A stretch of DNA of 64,000 bases from Ruminococcaceae bacterium UBA7217 (GCA_002490425.1 DKTZ01000016.1:837-64836); one strand, 5' to 3'; positions 15,549 through 25,030 are shown, numbered from the stretch's first letter. Translations and numbers: made by a program. Notes: generated by a model from the sequence alone, not told the origin.

Positions 15549-15701
15549 ATGAGCAATGATGACAATAATATAAATATACAGTATTTTTACATTAAAAGTC
15601 CCGATTTGACTTTTAATGCGTACAATGCAGAAAGTGCATTTTCAGACAGCTGTTCAAAGCTATGCGAATACTGCGAAGATGTAACTTCTTACGATTATTG
15701 A
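15549..15701 (+). CDS. small acidic cysteine-containing protein of unknown function
   Basis: A 50-residue ORF, MSNDDNNINIQYF through CEYCEDVTSYDY, with GGGAGG six bases upstream of the ATG, which supports real translation. It is acidic, with three cysteines in its last third (SCSKLCEYC) and no membrane segment. I do not recognise a family. It sits between gdhA and the T-box of asnB and directly downstream of an ANTAR-type hairpin, so it probably answers to nitrogen status. It could be a small effector of glutamine synthetase or another nitrogen enzyme, or a leader peptide. Neither has direct support. Confidence 0.6.
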   Translation: MSNDDNNINIQYFYIKSPDLTFNAYNAESAFSDSCSKLCEYCEDVTSYDY

Positions 15702-15711
15702 TATACAAAAG

Positions 15712-15948
15712 CGTTTGAGAAAAGAGAAGTAACAAAGAAAGCCGCTTTCAGAGAGTGCCGTTTGCTGGAAAGGCACAGCGGGCGCTTTGCGAATAACACT
15801 TTTCGAGCTGCAAGCTGAAAGGCTAAAAGCCGAAGAGAGCCGATTAAGCGAGCCGTACTCCGTGCGTAAAACGGTAAAATCTTTTTATAGATTTAAGAAA
15901 AAAAATAGGTGGCACCGCGAGAACAGCACTTGCCCTATTGAATGCTGA
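15712..15948 (+). promoter_or_regulatory. T-box leader, probably tRNA-Asn specific
   Basis: The conserved T-box sequence AGGTGGCACCGCG lies at 15907-15919. Upstream are the stem I landmarks AGTAAC (15728-15733, loop E/K-turn) and AGAGAGTGCC (15750s), then the specifier region GAATAACACT with AAC (Asn) at 15795-15797. AAC matches the downstream asparagine synthetase. AATAGG and CCTATT flank the T-box, giving a competing stem. A clear T run is missing, so whether it acts on transcription or translation is not settled. Confidence 0.85.
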
Positions 15949-15972
15949 TTACTATTTTTAGGAGTGATATTT

Positions 15973-17553
15973 ATGTGTTCAATTATCGGCTTTTGCGACG
16001 GCGGCGCCACCTTTGATTTATTTAAGGAGTGCTTTGATAAAACTAAGTCAAGAGGTCCGGACGACAGCAGAATAATAGATACGGGAAAGGGTCTTTTAGG
16101 CTTTCACCGCCTTGCAATTATGGGGCTTACAGACGAGGGTATGCAGCCGTTTAAATTCGGAAACAGCTACGTTGTCTGCAACGGCGAAATTTACGGCTTT
16201 CATTCTCTCAAAGAAGATTTAATCAAAAAAGGATATACATTTGTAAGCGACAGCGACTGTGAAATTCTTCTTCCTCTCTATAAGGAATACGGCACTGATA
16301 TGTTCAAAATGCTCGACGCCGAATTTGCACTGATTATTTATGACGGCGAAACGGAACAGTACATTGCCGCCCGTGACCCGATAGGAATCCGTCCGCTTTA
16401 TTACGGATACAGCGAAAACGGCACAATAATTTTTGCAAGCGAAGCCAAAAACCTTGTAAAGCTTGTTAAAAAGATTATGCCTTTTCCGCCCGGACATTAT
16501 TATAAAGGCGGTAAATTCATTTGCTACTGTGATATTACAAAGGTTGAAAAGGTTTGTTATGACTCTTTGGAAACCGTATGCAAAAACATTCGTGAAAAAC
16601 TCGTTGCAGGCATTGACAAACGCCTGATTTCAGACGCTAAGGTAGGTTTTTTACTTTCGGGCGGACTTGATTCCTCGCTTGTATGCGCCGTTGCTCAAAA
16701 GCAGAGCAAATCGCCCATTAAAACCTTTGCAATCGGTATGAGCGAGGACGCTATTGACCTTAAATATGCAAAACAGGTCGCAGACTACATCGGCAGCGAC
16801 CACACAGAGGTTATTATCACTAAGGAAGATGTTTTAGAGAGCCTTGAAACGGTAATAGCTCTTCTCGGAACATACGATATTACAACAATCCGTGCGAGTA
16901 TGGGTATGTACCTTGTGTGCAAATACATTCACGAGAACACCGATATACGTGTTCTGCTTACAGGCGAAATTTCAGATGAGCTTTTCGGGTATAAATATAC
17001 CGATTTTGCACCCAGTGCAGCCGCTTTCCAAAAAGAGGCGGAAAAACGCGTGCGTGAACTGCATATGTACGATGTTCTTCGTGCCGACCGCTGTATTTCC
17101 GTAAACTCCCTTGAAGCAAGAGTGCCCTTCGGCGACCTTGATTTTGTTCATTACGTAATGTCAATAGACCCCGAAATGAAACTGAACAAATACGGCAAGG
17201 GTAAATATCTTCTCCGTCACGCTTTTGAGGGCGATTACCTTCCGCACGACATTCTGTACCGTGAAAAAGCCGCTTTTTCGGACGCAGTAGGTCACTCAAT
17301 GGTTGACGATTTAAAGGAATATGCGGAAAGCTGTTATACAGATGAGGAATTTGCGGAAAAGAAAGAAAAGTACACCCACGCAAAGCCCTTTACGAAAGAG
17401 TCTTTACTTTACAGAGAGATTTTTGAAAAGTATTATGAAGGTCAGTCCGAAATGGTAAAAGACTTCTGGATGCCCAACAAGGAGTGGGAGGGCTGTAACG
17501 TTGACGACCCGTCGGCACGTGTGCTTTCAAACTACGGAGCGAGCGGACAATGA
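15973..17553 (+). CDS. asnB: glutamine-hydrolysing asparagine synthetase
   Basis: A 526-residue cytosolic enzyme converting aspartate, ATP and glutamine to asparagine. The start MCSIIGFCDGG exposes Cys2 as the N-terminal nucleophile of the class II amidotransferase domain (about 1-190), with RGPDDSR and CNGEIYGF typical of that domain. The synthetase domain carries the PP-loop LSGGLDSSL near 228-236. A TTG two codons upstream (15964) is rejected because only ATG 15973 leaves Cys2 terminal, with AGGAGTG six bases before it. It is controlled by the T-box and overlaps purF by ATGA, opening an operon of five glutamine-using enzyme genes. Confidence 0.92.
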   Translation: MCSIIGFCDGGATFDLFKECFDKTKSRGPDDSRIIDTGKGLLGFHRLAIMGLTDEGMQPFKFGNSYVVCNGEIYGFHSLKEDLIKKGYTFVSDSDCEILLPLYKEYGTDMFKMLDAEFALIIYDGETEQYIAARDPIGIRPLYYGYSENGTIIFASEAKNLVKLVKKIMPFPPGHYYKGGKFICYCDITKVEKVCYDSLETVCKNIREKLVAGIDKRLISDAKVGFLLSGGLDSSLVCAVAQKQSKSPIKTFAIGMSEDAIDLKYAKQVADYIGSDHTEVIITKEDVLESLETVIALLGTYDITTIRASMGMYLVCKYIHENTDIRVLLTGEISDELFGYKYTDFAPSAAAFQKEAEKRVRELHMYDVLRADRCISVNSLEARVPFGDLDFVHYVMSIDPEMKLNKYGKGKYLLRHAFEGDYLPHDILYREKAAFSDAVGHSMVDDLKEYAESCYTDEEFAEKKEKYTHAKPFTKESLLYREIFEKYYEGQSEMVKDFWMPNKEWEGCNVDDPSARVLSNYGASGQ

Positions 17554-18989
17554 TAGGTAATATTCACGAGGAATGCGGAGTTTTCGGAATTTACTCTCCG
17601 AAATCAAAAGATGTTGCGCAGATTACCTATTATGCTCTTTTTGCTTTACAGCACAGGGGGCAGGAAAGCGCAGGAATAGCAGTCAACGACGACGGCGTTT
17701 TCACTGTTAAAAAATCTCTCGGTCTTGTCAGCGAAGCATTTTCACAGGAAGATTTAAAGAGCCTTGGAAACGGAAATATCGCCGTGGGACACGTAAGATA
17801 TGCCACAACGGGCGGCGACAGTGCAGAAAATATTCAGCCAATCGTTATTAACCACAGAAAAGGCCGAATGGCATTGGCTCACAACGGAAATCTTACAAAT
17901 TCCTACGAGCTGCGTGAAACACTTGAAGAAAAGGGCGCAATCTTTCATTCAACAACAGATTCAGAAATTATTGCATACACAATAGTACAGGAAAGGCTTA
18001 AGCGCGGCTCAGTTGAAGAGGCGGTTTCCTCGGCAATGGATATAATTAAAGGCGCTTATTCGCTCGTTATATCTTCTCCGTCAAAGCTTATTGCGGTTCG
18101 TGACCCCAACGGTTTCCGACCTCTTTGCTACGGTCAGATGCCTGACGGCAGTGTTTGCTTTGCCTCGGAATCCTGTGCTCTTGACGCCGTAAATGCAACG
18201 CTTATACGGGATTTGCTCCCCGGTGAAATTGCAATAGTGGAAAACGGCAAAATCCGCTTTGACACTTCACATTGCAACAAAGTGCCCAAGAGCACCTGCG
18301 TTTTTGAATATATTTACTTTGCCCGACCCGACTCGGTCATTGACGGCGCAAGTGTAAGTGAGGCAAGACAGCAGGCGGGCAGATTTTTAGCACAGGAATA
18401 CCCCGCAAATGCCGATGTTGTAATAGGCGTGCCTGACTCGGGTCTTGAAGCGGCACTTGGATATTCAAAAGAATCGAATATTCCGTATGCAATAGGCTTT
18501 ACTAAGAACAAATACATAGGCAGAACATTTATTGCCCCGGACCAAGCCCTTCGGGAAAAAAATGTAAATATTAAACTTAATCCCATAAAAAGCGTTATTG
18601 AGGGCAAAAGAATTGTTTTGGTTGACGATTCAATTGTAAGAGGAACAACAAGCAGACGGATTGTTGACCAGCTTTGGGAAGCGGGAGCTAAGGAAATCCA
18701 TTTAAGAATCAGCGCTCCGCCGTTCGTTTCAGCTTGCTATTACGGAACTGACATTGACAGTAAAAACGGTCTTATTGCAAACGAGCATACAACGGAAGAA
18801 ATTGCAGATATAATCGGAGTTACCTCGCTCGGCTATTTAAGTATTGAACATGTTTTACTGCTTACAGGTAAAAACACAGGCTTTTGCACAGCGTGCTTTG
18901 ACGGAAAATACCCCGTAAAGCCGTCTGACCATTCGGAAAAATCAAGATTTGAAAGAAAAATAAGCGAAGCTAAAAAACATAAAAATTGA
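17550..18989 (+). CDS. purF: amidophosphoribosyltransferase
   Basis: A 479-residue enzyme for the first committed step of purine synthesis: PRPP plus glutamine gives phosphoribosylamine. An eight-residue propeptide MIGNIHEE precedes catalytic CGVFGIY. The PRPP loop is VLVDDSIVRGTTSRR. Cysteines in STCVFEYIY, SACYYGTD and FCTACFDG match the four ligands of the [4Fe-4S] cluster found in the Bacillus-type enzyme. The gene overlaps asnB by four bases and is followed 22 bases on by pyrG. Its placement with asnB, pyrG and carAB rather than with other pur genes is unusual and fits a glutamine-use theme. Confidence 0.93.
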   Translation: MIGNIHEECGVFGIYSPKSKDVAQITYYALFALQHRGQESAGIAVNDDGVFTVKKSLGLVSEAFSQEDLKSLGNGNIAVGHVRYATTGGDSAENIQPIVINHRKGRMALAHNGNLTNSYELRETLEEKGAIFHSTTDSEIIAYTIVQERLKRGSVEEAVSSAMDIIKGAYSLVISSPSKLIAVRDPNGFRPLCYGQMPDGSVCFASESCALDAVNATLIRDLLPGEIAIVENGKIRFDTSHCNKVPKSTCVFEYIYFARPDSVIDGASVSEARQQAGRFLAQEYPANADVVIGVPDSGLEAALGYSKESNIPYAIGFTKNKYIGRTFIAPDQALREKNVNIKLNPIKSVIEGKRIVLVDDSIVRGTTSRRIVDQLWEAGAKEIHLRISAPPFVSACYYGTDIDSKNGLIANEHTTEEIADIIGVTSLGYLSIEHVLLLTGKNTGFCTACFDGKYPVKPSDHSEKSRFERKISEAKKHKN

Positions 18990-19011
18990 GATTATGCAGG
19001 AGGGAAAAATT

Positions 19012-20622
19012 ATGACAAAGTACATTTTCGTTACAGGCGGTGTTGTTTCGGGACTCGGAAAAGGGATAACCGCCGCATCGCTCGGACGGCTTTTAAAGGC
19101 AAGAGGCTTAAAGGTTGCCTCGCAAAAGCTTGACCCATACATCAATGTAGACCCCGGTACAATGAGCCCCTACCAGCACGGCGAGGTTTACGTTACGGAG
19201 GACGGCGCAGAAACAGACCTTGACCTCGGACACTACGAAAGATTTATTGACGAAGACTTAAATAAATTTTCAAACCTTACAACAGGCAAGGTTTATTGGA
19301 ATGTGCTTAACAAAGAAAGACGGGGCGAATACCTTGGCAAAACCGTTCAGGTAATACCCCACATCACAAATGAGATAAAAGAATTTGTCTATTCCGTCGG
19401 CCAAAAAACGAATGCCGATGTTGTAATAACCGAAATCGGCGGAACAATAGGCGACATTGAAAGCCAGCCGTTTATTGAGGCGGTACGCCAGATTTCACTT
19501 GAGGTCGGCAGAGAAAACAGTCTGTTCATTCACGTTACCCTTGTTCCTTTCCTCAGCGGTTCTGACGAGCATAAATCAAAGCCCACACAGCACTCCGTAA
19601 AAGAGCTTCAGGGAATGGGCATTAACCCCAACATTATAGTTCTTCGCTGTGACGAGCCTCTTGAAGAGTCCATATTCCGAAAAATTTCGCTTTTCTGCAA
19701 TGTTAAGCCCGACTGTGTAATTGAAAACATCACGCTTCCATGTCTTTACGAAGCACCGCTGATGCTTGAAAAATCCAACTTTTCAAGTGTTGTATGCAGA
19801 GAATTGGGTATAACGGCAAAAGAGCCTGAGCTTTCTGAGTGGACTGATTTAGTAGCGCTTATTAAGGACGACAAAATTCAGGTTGAAATCGGTCTTGTCG
19901 GAAAATATGTTCAGCTTCACGACGCATACCTCTCCGTTGCCGAGGCTTTGCGCCACGCAGGCTACAGCCATCACGCACACATTAACATTCATTGGATTGA
20001 CTCAGAAAATATTACACCGCAAAATGCAAGCGAAATTCTCGGCGGTCTTGACGGAATTATCGTTCCCGGCGGATTTGGCGGAAGAGGAATTGAGGGTATG
20101 ATTTGCGCCGCGCAGTACGCACGTGAAAACGGTATTCCCTATTTCGGAATTTGCCTTGGTATGCAGATTGCAGTTATTGAATACGCCCGTCACAAAGCGG
20201 GAATTTCGGACGCACATTCAGGTGAATTTGACGAAGGCTGTCCGCACAAGGTAATTGACTTTATGCCGGGTCAAAGCGATGAAATTGACAAAGGCGGCAC
20301 ACTGCGCCTCGGCGCATACCCATGCGAAATACAAAAGGGTACAAAAATGGAAGAATTCTACGGCACAAGCGAAATTTCCGAGCGCCACAGGCACCGTTAT
20401 GAATTTAACAACGATTACAGAGAAGTGCTGACAAATGCAGGTCTTACCCTTTCGGGACTTTCACCGGACGGAAAGCTTGTAGAAACCGTTGAGCTTACCG
20501 ACAGACCGTTCTACATCGGCGTACAGTACCACCCCGAATTCAAATCCCGTCCCAATAAGCCCCACCCGCTTTTCAAGGGCTTTATCGGTGCGGCGGCAAA
20601 CATCAGGAGAAACAAACAATGA
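19012..20622 (+). CDS. pyrG: CTP synthase
   Basis: A 536-residue enzyme that aminates UTP to CTP using glutamine and ATP. The synthetase domain opens with MTKYIFVTGGVVSGLGKGI, containing the P-loop. The C-terminal class I amidotransferase domain has the nucleophile motif FGICLGMQ and the His/Glu pair in QYHPEFKSRP. The start is set by AGGAGGG (18998-19004) seven bases before ATG 19012; an in-frame ATG at 18994 overlaps that site and is rejected. It overlaps carA by ATGA. Its place in the operon ties pyrimidine nucleotide amination to the same control as asparagine synthesis. Confidence 0.94.
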   Translation: MTKYIFVTGGVVSGLGKGITAASLGRLLKARGLKVASQKLDPYINVDPGTMSPYQHGEVYVTEDGAETDLDLGHYERFIDEDLNKFSNLTTGKVYWNVLNKERRGEYLGKTVQVIPHITNEIKEFVYSVGQKTNADVVITEIGGTIGDIESQPFIEAVRQISLEVGRENSLFIHVTLVPFLSGSDEHKSKPTQHSVKELQGMGINPNIIVLRCDEPLEESIFRKISLFCNVKPDCVIENITLPCLYEAPLMLEKSNFSSVVCRELGITAKEPELSEWTDLVALIKDDKIQVEIGLVGKYVQLHDAYLSVAEALRHAGYSHHAHINIHWIDSENITPQNASEILGGLDGIIVPGGFGGRGIEGMICAAQYARENGIPYFGICLGMQIAVIEYARHKAGISDAHSGEFDEGCPHKVIDFMPGQSDEIDKGGTLRLGAYPCEIQKGTKMEEFYGTSEISERHRHRYEFNNDYREVLTNAGLTLSGLSPDGKLVETVELTDRPFYIGVQYHPEFKSRPNKPHPLFKGFIGAAANIRRNKQ

Positions 20623-21713
20623 TACCTCAGAAAGACAGAAAAATTATTTTGGAAAACGGTTCGCAGTATTTCGGCACAGGATTCGGTGACAAAAGCGAAA
20701 AGCTAATCGAAATTGTGTTTAACACTTCACCTGTCGGCTATCAGGAAATTTTATCTGACCCGTCATACACCGACCAAGGCGTTGTATTCACATATCCGCT
20801 TATCGGCAATTACGGTATGGCAGACGACGATTACGAAACAGAAAAACCGAGTATAAGTGCGGTTATTGTCAGAGAAGTAAATTTTGAGCCGTCAAATTTC
20901 AGGAGCACAAAAACTCTTGACGAAGTGATGAAGCAGTACGGAATTGCGGGCATAAGCGATATTGACACAAGATGTCTTACAAGGGAAATACGGAATTTCG
21001 GCAGTTGTAAGGCGCTGATTACAGATATAAATACGCCGTATGAAAAGGCACTTGAAATACTCAAAAATACGGATTTACCGACTGACGCCGTAAAAAGAGT
21101 AAGCCGAAAAGAAAAAGTGCAATACGCCGCTCCCGACAGCAAATTCCACATTGTCGCAATTGACTGCGGAATGAAGCAAAACATTGTGCGCGAGCTTTTA
21201 AAATGCGGTTGCAGCGTTACCGTTGTACCGTTTGACACAACTGCCGAAGAAATCAAGGCAATGCGCCCTGACGGAGTGTTTATTTCAAACGGGCCCGGAA
21301 ACCCTGCCGATGTGCCCGAAACTGTAAAAACCGTGAAAAATCTTCACGGCTTTTGTCCTATATTCGGAATTTGTTTAGGACATCAAATAATTGCCCTGTC
21401 ATACGGCGCAAAGACATATAAGCTGAAGTTCGGACACAGGGGCGGCAACCACCCCGTTAAAAATCTTTTGACGGATAAAATTGAGATAACTTCGCAGAAC
21501 CATTCCTATGCCGTATCACTTGACAGCATAAAAAATACGCCCCTTGAAATAACTCATATAAATTTGCTTGACAAAACCGCCGAGGGAATTGAATGTAAAA
21601 AAGATAAGGTTTTCGGTGTGCAGTACCACCCTGAAAGCGCCCCCGGGCCGCAGGACAGTGCATATCTTTTTGACCGATTTATTCATTTGATGGAGGGAAG
21701 CAAAAATGCCTAA
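20619..21713 (+). CDS. carA: carbamoyl-phosphate synthase small subunit
   Basis: A 364-residue glutaminase subunit. The N-terminal domain starts KIILENGSQYFGTGFG, and the C-terminal class I amidotransferase domain has FISNGPGNP, nucleophile Cys in FGICLGHQ and the His/Glu pair in QYHPESAPG. It hydrolyses glutamine and channels ammonia to CarB. AGGAGA lies eight bases before the ATG, inside pyrG. It overlaps carB by eight bases, consistent with stoichiometric production of the two subunits. Confidence 0.94.
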   Translation: MIPQKDRKIILENGSQYFGTGFGDKSEKLIEIVFNTSPVGYQEILSDPSYTDQGVVFTYPLIGNYGMADDDYETEKPSISAVIVREVNFEPSNFRSTKTLDEVMKQYGIAGISDIDTRCLTREIRNFGSCKALITDINTPYEKALEILKNTDLPTDAVKRVSRKEKVQYAAPDSKFHIVAIDCGMKQNIVRELLKCGCSVTVVPFDTTAEEIKAMRPDGVFISNGPGNPADVPETVKTVKNLHGFCPIFGICLGHQIIALSYGAKTYKLKFGHRGGNHPVKNLLTDKIEITSQNHSYAVSLDSIKNTPLEITHINLLDKTAEGIECKKDKVFGVQYHPESAPGPQDSAYLFDRFIHLMEGSKNA

Positions 21714-24700
21714 AAGAACCGACATTAAAAAAATTCTTGTCATAGGCTCAGGGCCGATTGTTATCGGTCAGGCGGCTGAATTTGACTATGCGGGCACGCA
21801 GGCTTGCCTTGCTTTAAAGGAAGAGGGCTACGAAGTAATTCTGTGCAACTCAAACCCTGCAACCATAATGACTGACCCGTCCATAGCCGACAAGGTATAT
21901 ATGGAGCCGCTGACACTTGAATACGTAGCAAAAATCGTCAGAAAAGAACGCCCCGATGCAATTCTTCCCGGAATAGGCGGTCAAACAGGTCTGAACCTTG
22001 CAATGCAGTTAGAAGCAAAAGGCATTTTAAAGGAATGTAACACCGAGCTTCTCGGCACAAAGCACGAAAGCATTGAAAGAGCGGAGGACAGAGAAAAATT
22101 TAAGGAGCTTTGCCTCTCTTTAGGCGAGCCTGTTTTGCCGTCCGAAATTGCAAATTCAGAGGACGAGGGTTATGAAGTAGCAAAAAAAATCGGCTACCCT
22201 GTTGTGCTCCGACCTGCATTTACCTTGGGCGGCACGGGCGGCGGCTTTGCCGAAAACGAAGAGGAATTGTCACAGCTTTTGAAAAATGCCCTTGCACTCT
22301 CCCCTGTTCATCAGGTGCTGATTGAAAAGAGCGTTAAAGGCTACAAGGAAATTGAATACGAGGTAATAAGAGATGCAAATGACACGGCAATAACTGTCTG
22401 CAATATGGAAAATTTTGACCCCGTCGGTATTCACACCGGCGACTCAATCGTTGTTTGCCCGTCACAAACGCTTACCAATAAAGAATACCAAATGCTTCGC
22501 AGCAGTGCTCTTAAAATTATCCGTGCGCTGAAAATCGAGGGCGGCTGTAATGTTCAGTTCGCTCTTGACCCAAACTCTTTTCAATATTATTTAATTGAGG
22601 TAAATCCCCGTGTTTCGCGTTCCTCGGCATTAGCGTCAAAGGCAAGCGGATACCCAATAGCACGTGTTTCAGCCAAAATCAGCGTAGGACTTCGACTTGA
22701 CGAAATAAAGCTTGCAAACACGCTTGCATCCTTTGAGCCTGCGCTCGATTATGTTGTTACAAAAATGCCCCGTTTTCCCTTTGACAAATTTGCCGATGCT
22801 AACAATTCACTCGGCACGCAGATGAAAGCCACGGGTGAAGTAATGAGCGTAGGCAGAACACTTGAGGAAAGTCTTTTAAAGGCAGTGCGCTCGCTTGAAA
22901 TCGGTGTTTCGCACATTTATATGAAAAAATTTGACAAAGAGAGCACCGAGTCGCTTAAAAGCTATATTAAAATCGGCACGGATGACCGAATTTTTGCAAT
23001 CGCAGAGCTTTTAAGACGAAATATAAATGTAGATGAAATTGCAAAAATCACTCAAATCGATTTGTTTTTCCTGAGAAAAATCAGAAATATTATTTCAGCA
23101 GAAAATGAAATTAAAAGTAATAAAAACAGCATTGAATATTTGAAATATGCAAAAAAAATAGGATTTTCGGACTGTGAAATTGCCTCTCTTTGGGGCGTGA
23201 GCGCAAGAGAAATCTTTGATATGAGAAAGTCAAACAAAATTTTCCCCACATACAAAATGATTGACACCTGCGCCTCCGAATTTAAGAGCTATGTGCCGTA
23301 TTTCTATTCAACCTATGAAGAGGAGAACGAATCCTTAATTTCAGACCGTAAAAAAATTATCGTTCTCGGTTCAGGGCCTATCCGCATCGGTCAGGGTGTT
23401 GAATTTGACTATTCAACGGTTCACGCTGTGCAGACAATTAAAAAATCGGGCTGTGAGGCAATTATCATTAACAACAACCCAGAAACTGTTTCAACAGATT
23501 ATACTACGGCGGATAAGCTCTATTTTGAACCGCTGACAACCGAGGATGTTATGAACATAATAACCCTTGAAAATCCCGACGGAGTTATTGTTTCCCTCGG
23601 CGGTCAGACAGCCGTGAACCTTGCCGAACCGCTGAACGAATACGGCGTAAAGCTAATAGGCACGGACTGTGAGGCTATTGAAAAGGCAGAAAATCGGGAC
23701 AGCTTTGAAAAGCTGCTTTCTTCTCTTAATATCCCTCAACCGAAGGGCCGGGCGGTTACCAATATCCCGGACGGACTTAACGCCGCAAGCGAAATCGGCT
23801 ACCCCGTGCTTGTACGTCCGTCATTCGTCCTCGGCGGAAGAGCAATGCAGATTGTGGCTAAGGAAGACTCTCTTAAGCACTATCTTAAAACTGCTGTTGA
23901 AATTGACGAAGACAAGCCTGTGCTTGTTGACAAATATATTAAGGGCAAAGAGCTTGAGGTCGACGCTGTTTGCGACGGCAGAGATGTTTTTATCCCCGGT
24001 ATTATGGAGCTTGTTGAAAGAACGGGCGTTCATTCGGGCGACTCAGTAAGCGTTTACCCAACCTTCAGCGTTTCGGATAAGGTAAAAAGCACAATTATTG
24101 AATACACGAAAAAGCTGGGACTCGGCATAGGCATTATAGGGCTTTACAACATTCAGTTTATTGTGGACGAAAATGAAAATGTATATATTATCGAGGTAAA
24201 TCCCCGCTCCTCAAGAACCGTTCCTTTCCTTTCAAAAGCAACGGGTTATTCACTTGCCGACATTGCAACTGAGGTAATCTTGGGCAAGAGCCTAAAAGAA
24301 CAAGGCTTATTTAAGCTTTACCCCGAAGAGAAAAAACGGTATTTCGTTAAAGCGCCTGCGTTTTCATTCTCCAAGCTTCGGGGAATGGATGCCTACCTGT
24401 CGCCTGAAATGAAATCCACGGGCGAAGCAATCGGATATGACAATGCATTACACCGTGCGCTTTACAAAGCACTTGTTGCATCGGGTCTTAAACTTTTGAA
24501 TTACGGCACCGTAATAGTCACTCTTGCAGACGAGGACAAGGAAGAGGCTCTTCCCCTTGTAAAACGCTTTTACGATATGGGCTTTAACATTGAGGCAACC
24601 GTGGGAACGGCAGATTTCCTTAAAAGTCACGGAATAAGGACAAGAGTCCGCAGAAAATTGAGCGAAGGCAGCACAGAAATTCTCGACTCAATACGGGCAG

Positions 24701-24885
24701 GCTATGTAAGCTATGTAATAAACACAAGGGCAATTCTTTCGGGCGTGCACTATGAGGACGGAGTAGCAATCCGCAACTGCGCCGTGGAAAACGGAATTAC
24801 CACATTTACATCGCTTGACACCGTTAAGGTCTTACTTGATGTGTTAGAAGAAATCACGATGGGAATTTCAACAATTGATAGTTAA
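21706..24885 (+). CDS. carB: carbamoyl-phosphate synthase large subunit
   Basis: A 1059-residue enzyme with the duplicated ATP-grasp layout: first half opening KILVIGSGPIVIGQAAEFDY, second half opening IIVLGSGPIRIGQGVEFDYS, each with an IEVNPR metal-site motif. A C-terminal MGS-like regulatory domain (from about residue 930) contains FNIEATVGTADFL. It makes carbamoyl phosphate for pyrimidines and arginine. The full length and both catalytic halves look intact. No arg or other pyr genes are nearby. It is the last gene of the amidotransferase operon, followed by a terminator. Confidence 0.95.
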   Translation: MPKRTDIKKILVIGSGPIVIGQAAEFDYAGTQACLALKEEGYEVILCNSNPATIMTDPSIADKVYMEPLTLEYVAKIVRKERPDAILPGIGGQTGLNLAMQLEAKGILKECNTELLGTKHESIERAEDREKFKELCLSLGEPVLPSEIANSEDEGYEVAKKIGYPVVLRPAFTLGGTGGGFAENEEELSQLLKNALALSPVHQVLIEKSVKGYKEIEYEVIRDANDTAITVCNMENFDPVGIHTGDSIVVCPSQTLTNKEYQMLRSSALKIIRALKIEGGCNVQFALDPNSFQYYLIEVNPRVSRSSALASKASGYPIARVSAKISVGLRLDEIKLANTLASFEPALDYVVTKMPRFPFDKFADANNSLGTQMKATGEVMSVGRTLEESLLKAVRSLEIGVSHIYMKKFDKESTESLKSYIKIGTDDRIFAIAELLRRNINVDEIAKITQIDLFFLRKIRNIISAENEIKSNKNSIEYLKYAKKIGFSDCEIASLWGVSAREIFDMRKSNKIFPTYKMIDTCASEFKSYVPYFYSTYEEENESLISDRKKIIVLGSGPIRIGQGVEFDYSTVHAVQTIKKSGCEAIIINNNPETVSTDYTTADKLYFEPLTTEDVMNIITLENPDGVIVSLGGQTAVNLAEPLNEYGVKLIGTDCEAIEKAENRDSFEKLLSSLNIPQPKGRAVTNIPDGLNAASEIGYPVLVRPSFVLGGRAMQIVAKEDSLKHYLKTAVEIDEDKPVLVDKYIKGKELEVDAVCDGRDVFIPGIMELVERTGVHSGDSVSVYPTFSVSDKVKSTIIEYTKKLGLGIGIIGLYNIQFIVDENENVYIIEVNPRSSRTVPFLSKATGYSLADIATEVILGKSLKEQGLFKLYPEEKKRYFVKAPAFSFSKLRGMDAYLSPEMKSTGEAIGYDNALHRALYKALVASGLKLLNYGTVIVTLADEDKEEALPLVKRFYDMGFNIEATVGTADFLKSHGIRTRVRRKLSEGSTEILDSIRAGYVSYVINTRAILSGVHYEDGVAIRNCAVENGITTFTSLDTVKVLLDVLEEITMGISTIDS

Positions 24886-24902
24886 TATAACTTATAATGT
24901 AG

Positions 24903-24930
24903 GGCGGGGGTTTACTCCCGCCGTATTTTT
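24903..24930 (+). terminator. intrinsic terminator after carB, built from a GTAGGG-type palindrome
   Basis: GGCGGG (24903-24908) pairs with CCCGCC (24917-24922), followed by GTATTTTT. The GTAGGGCGGG start matches the dispersed palindrome family, so a repeat may have been taken over as terminator. Confidence 0.65.
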
Positions 24931-24960
24931 ATATGCCGTTAAATGAAAAATACAAACAGC

Positions 24961-25030
24961 GTAAGAAAGGTGCAAGATGACGTTTTCTTCGCCCCGAAGG
25001 CGTATGAAGATACTCCGAGCGGGCGAAAAA
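24961..25030 (+). repeat. dispersed intergenic repeat, copy B
   Basis: Contains ttttcttcgccccgaagg, shared with copy A at 150-213 on the opposite strand, and a similar deduced peptide (FFAPKAYEDTPSGRKSG). A 67-codon frame from 24943 covers it but has no convincing ribosome binding site and is not called as a gene. Confidence 0.5.
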
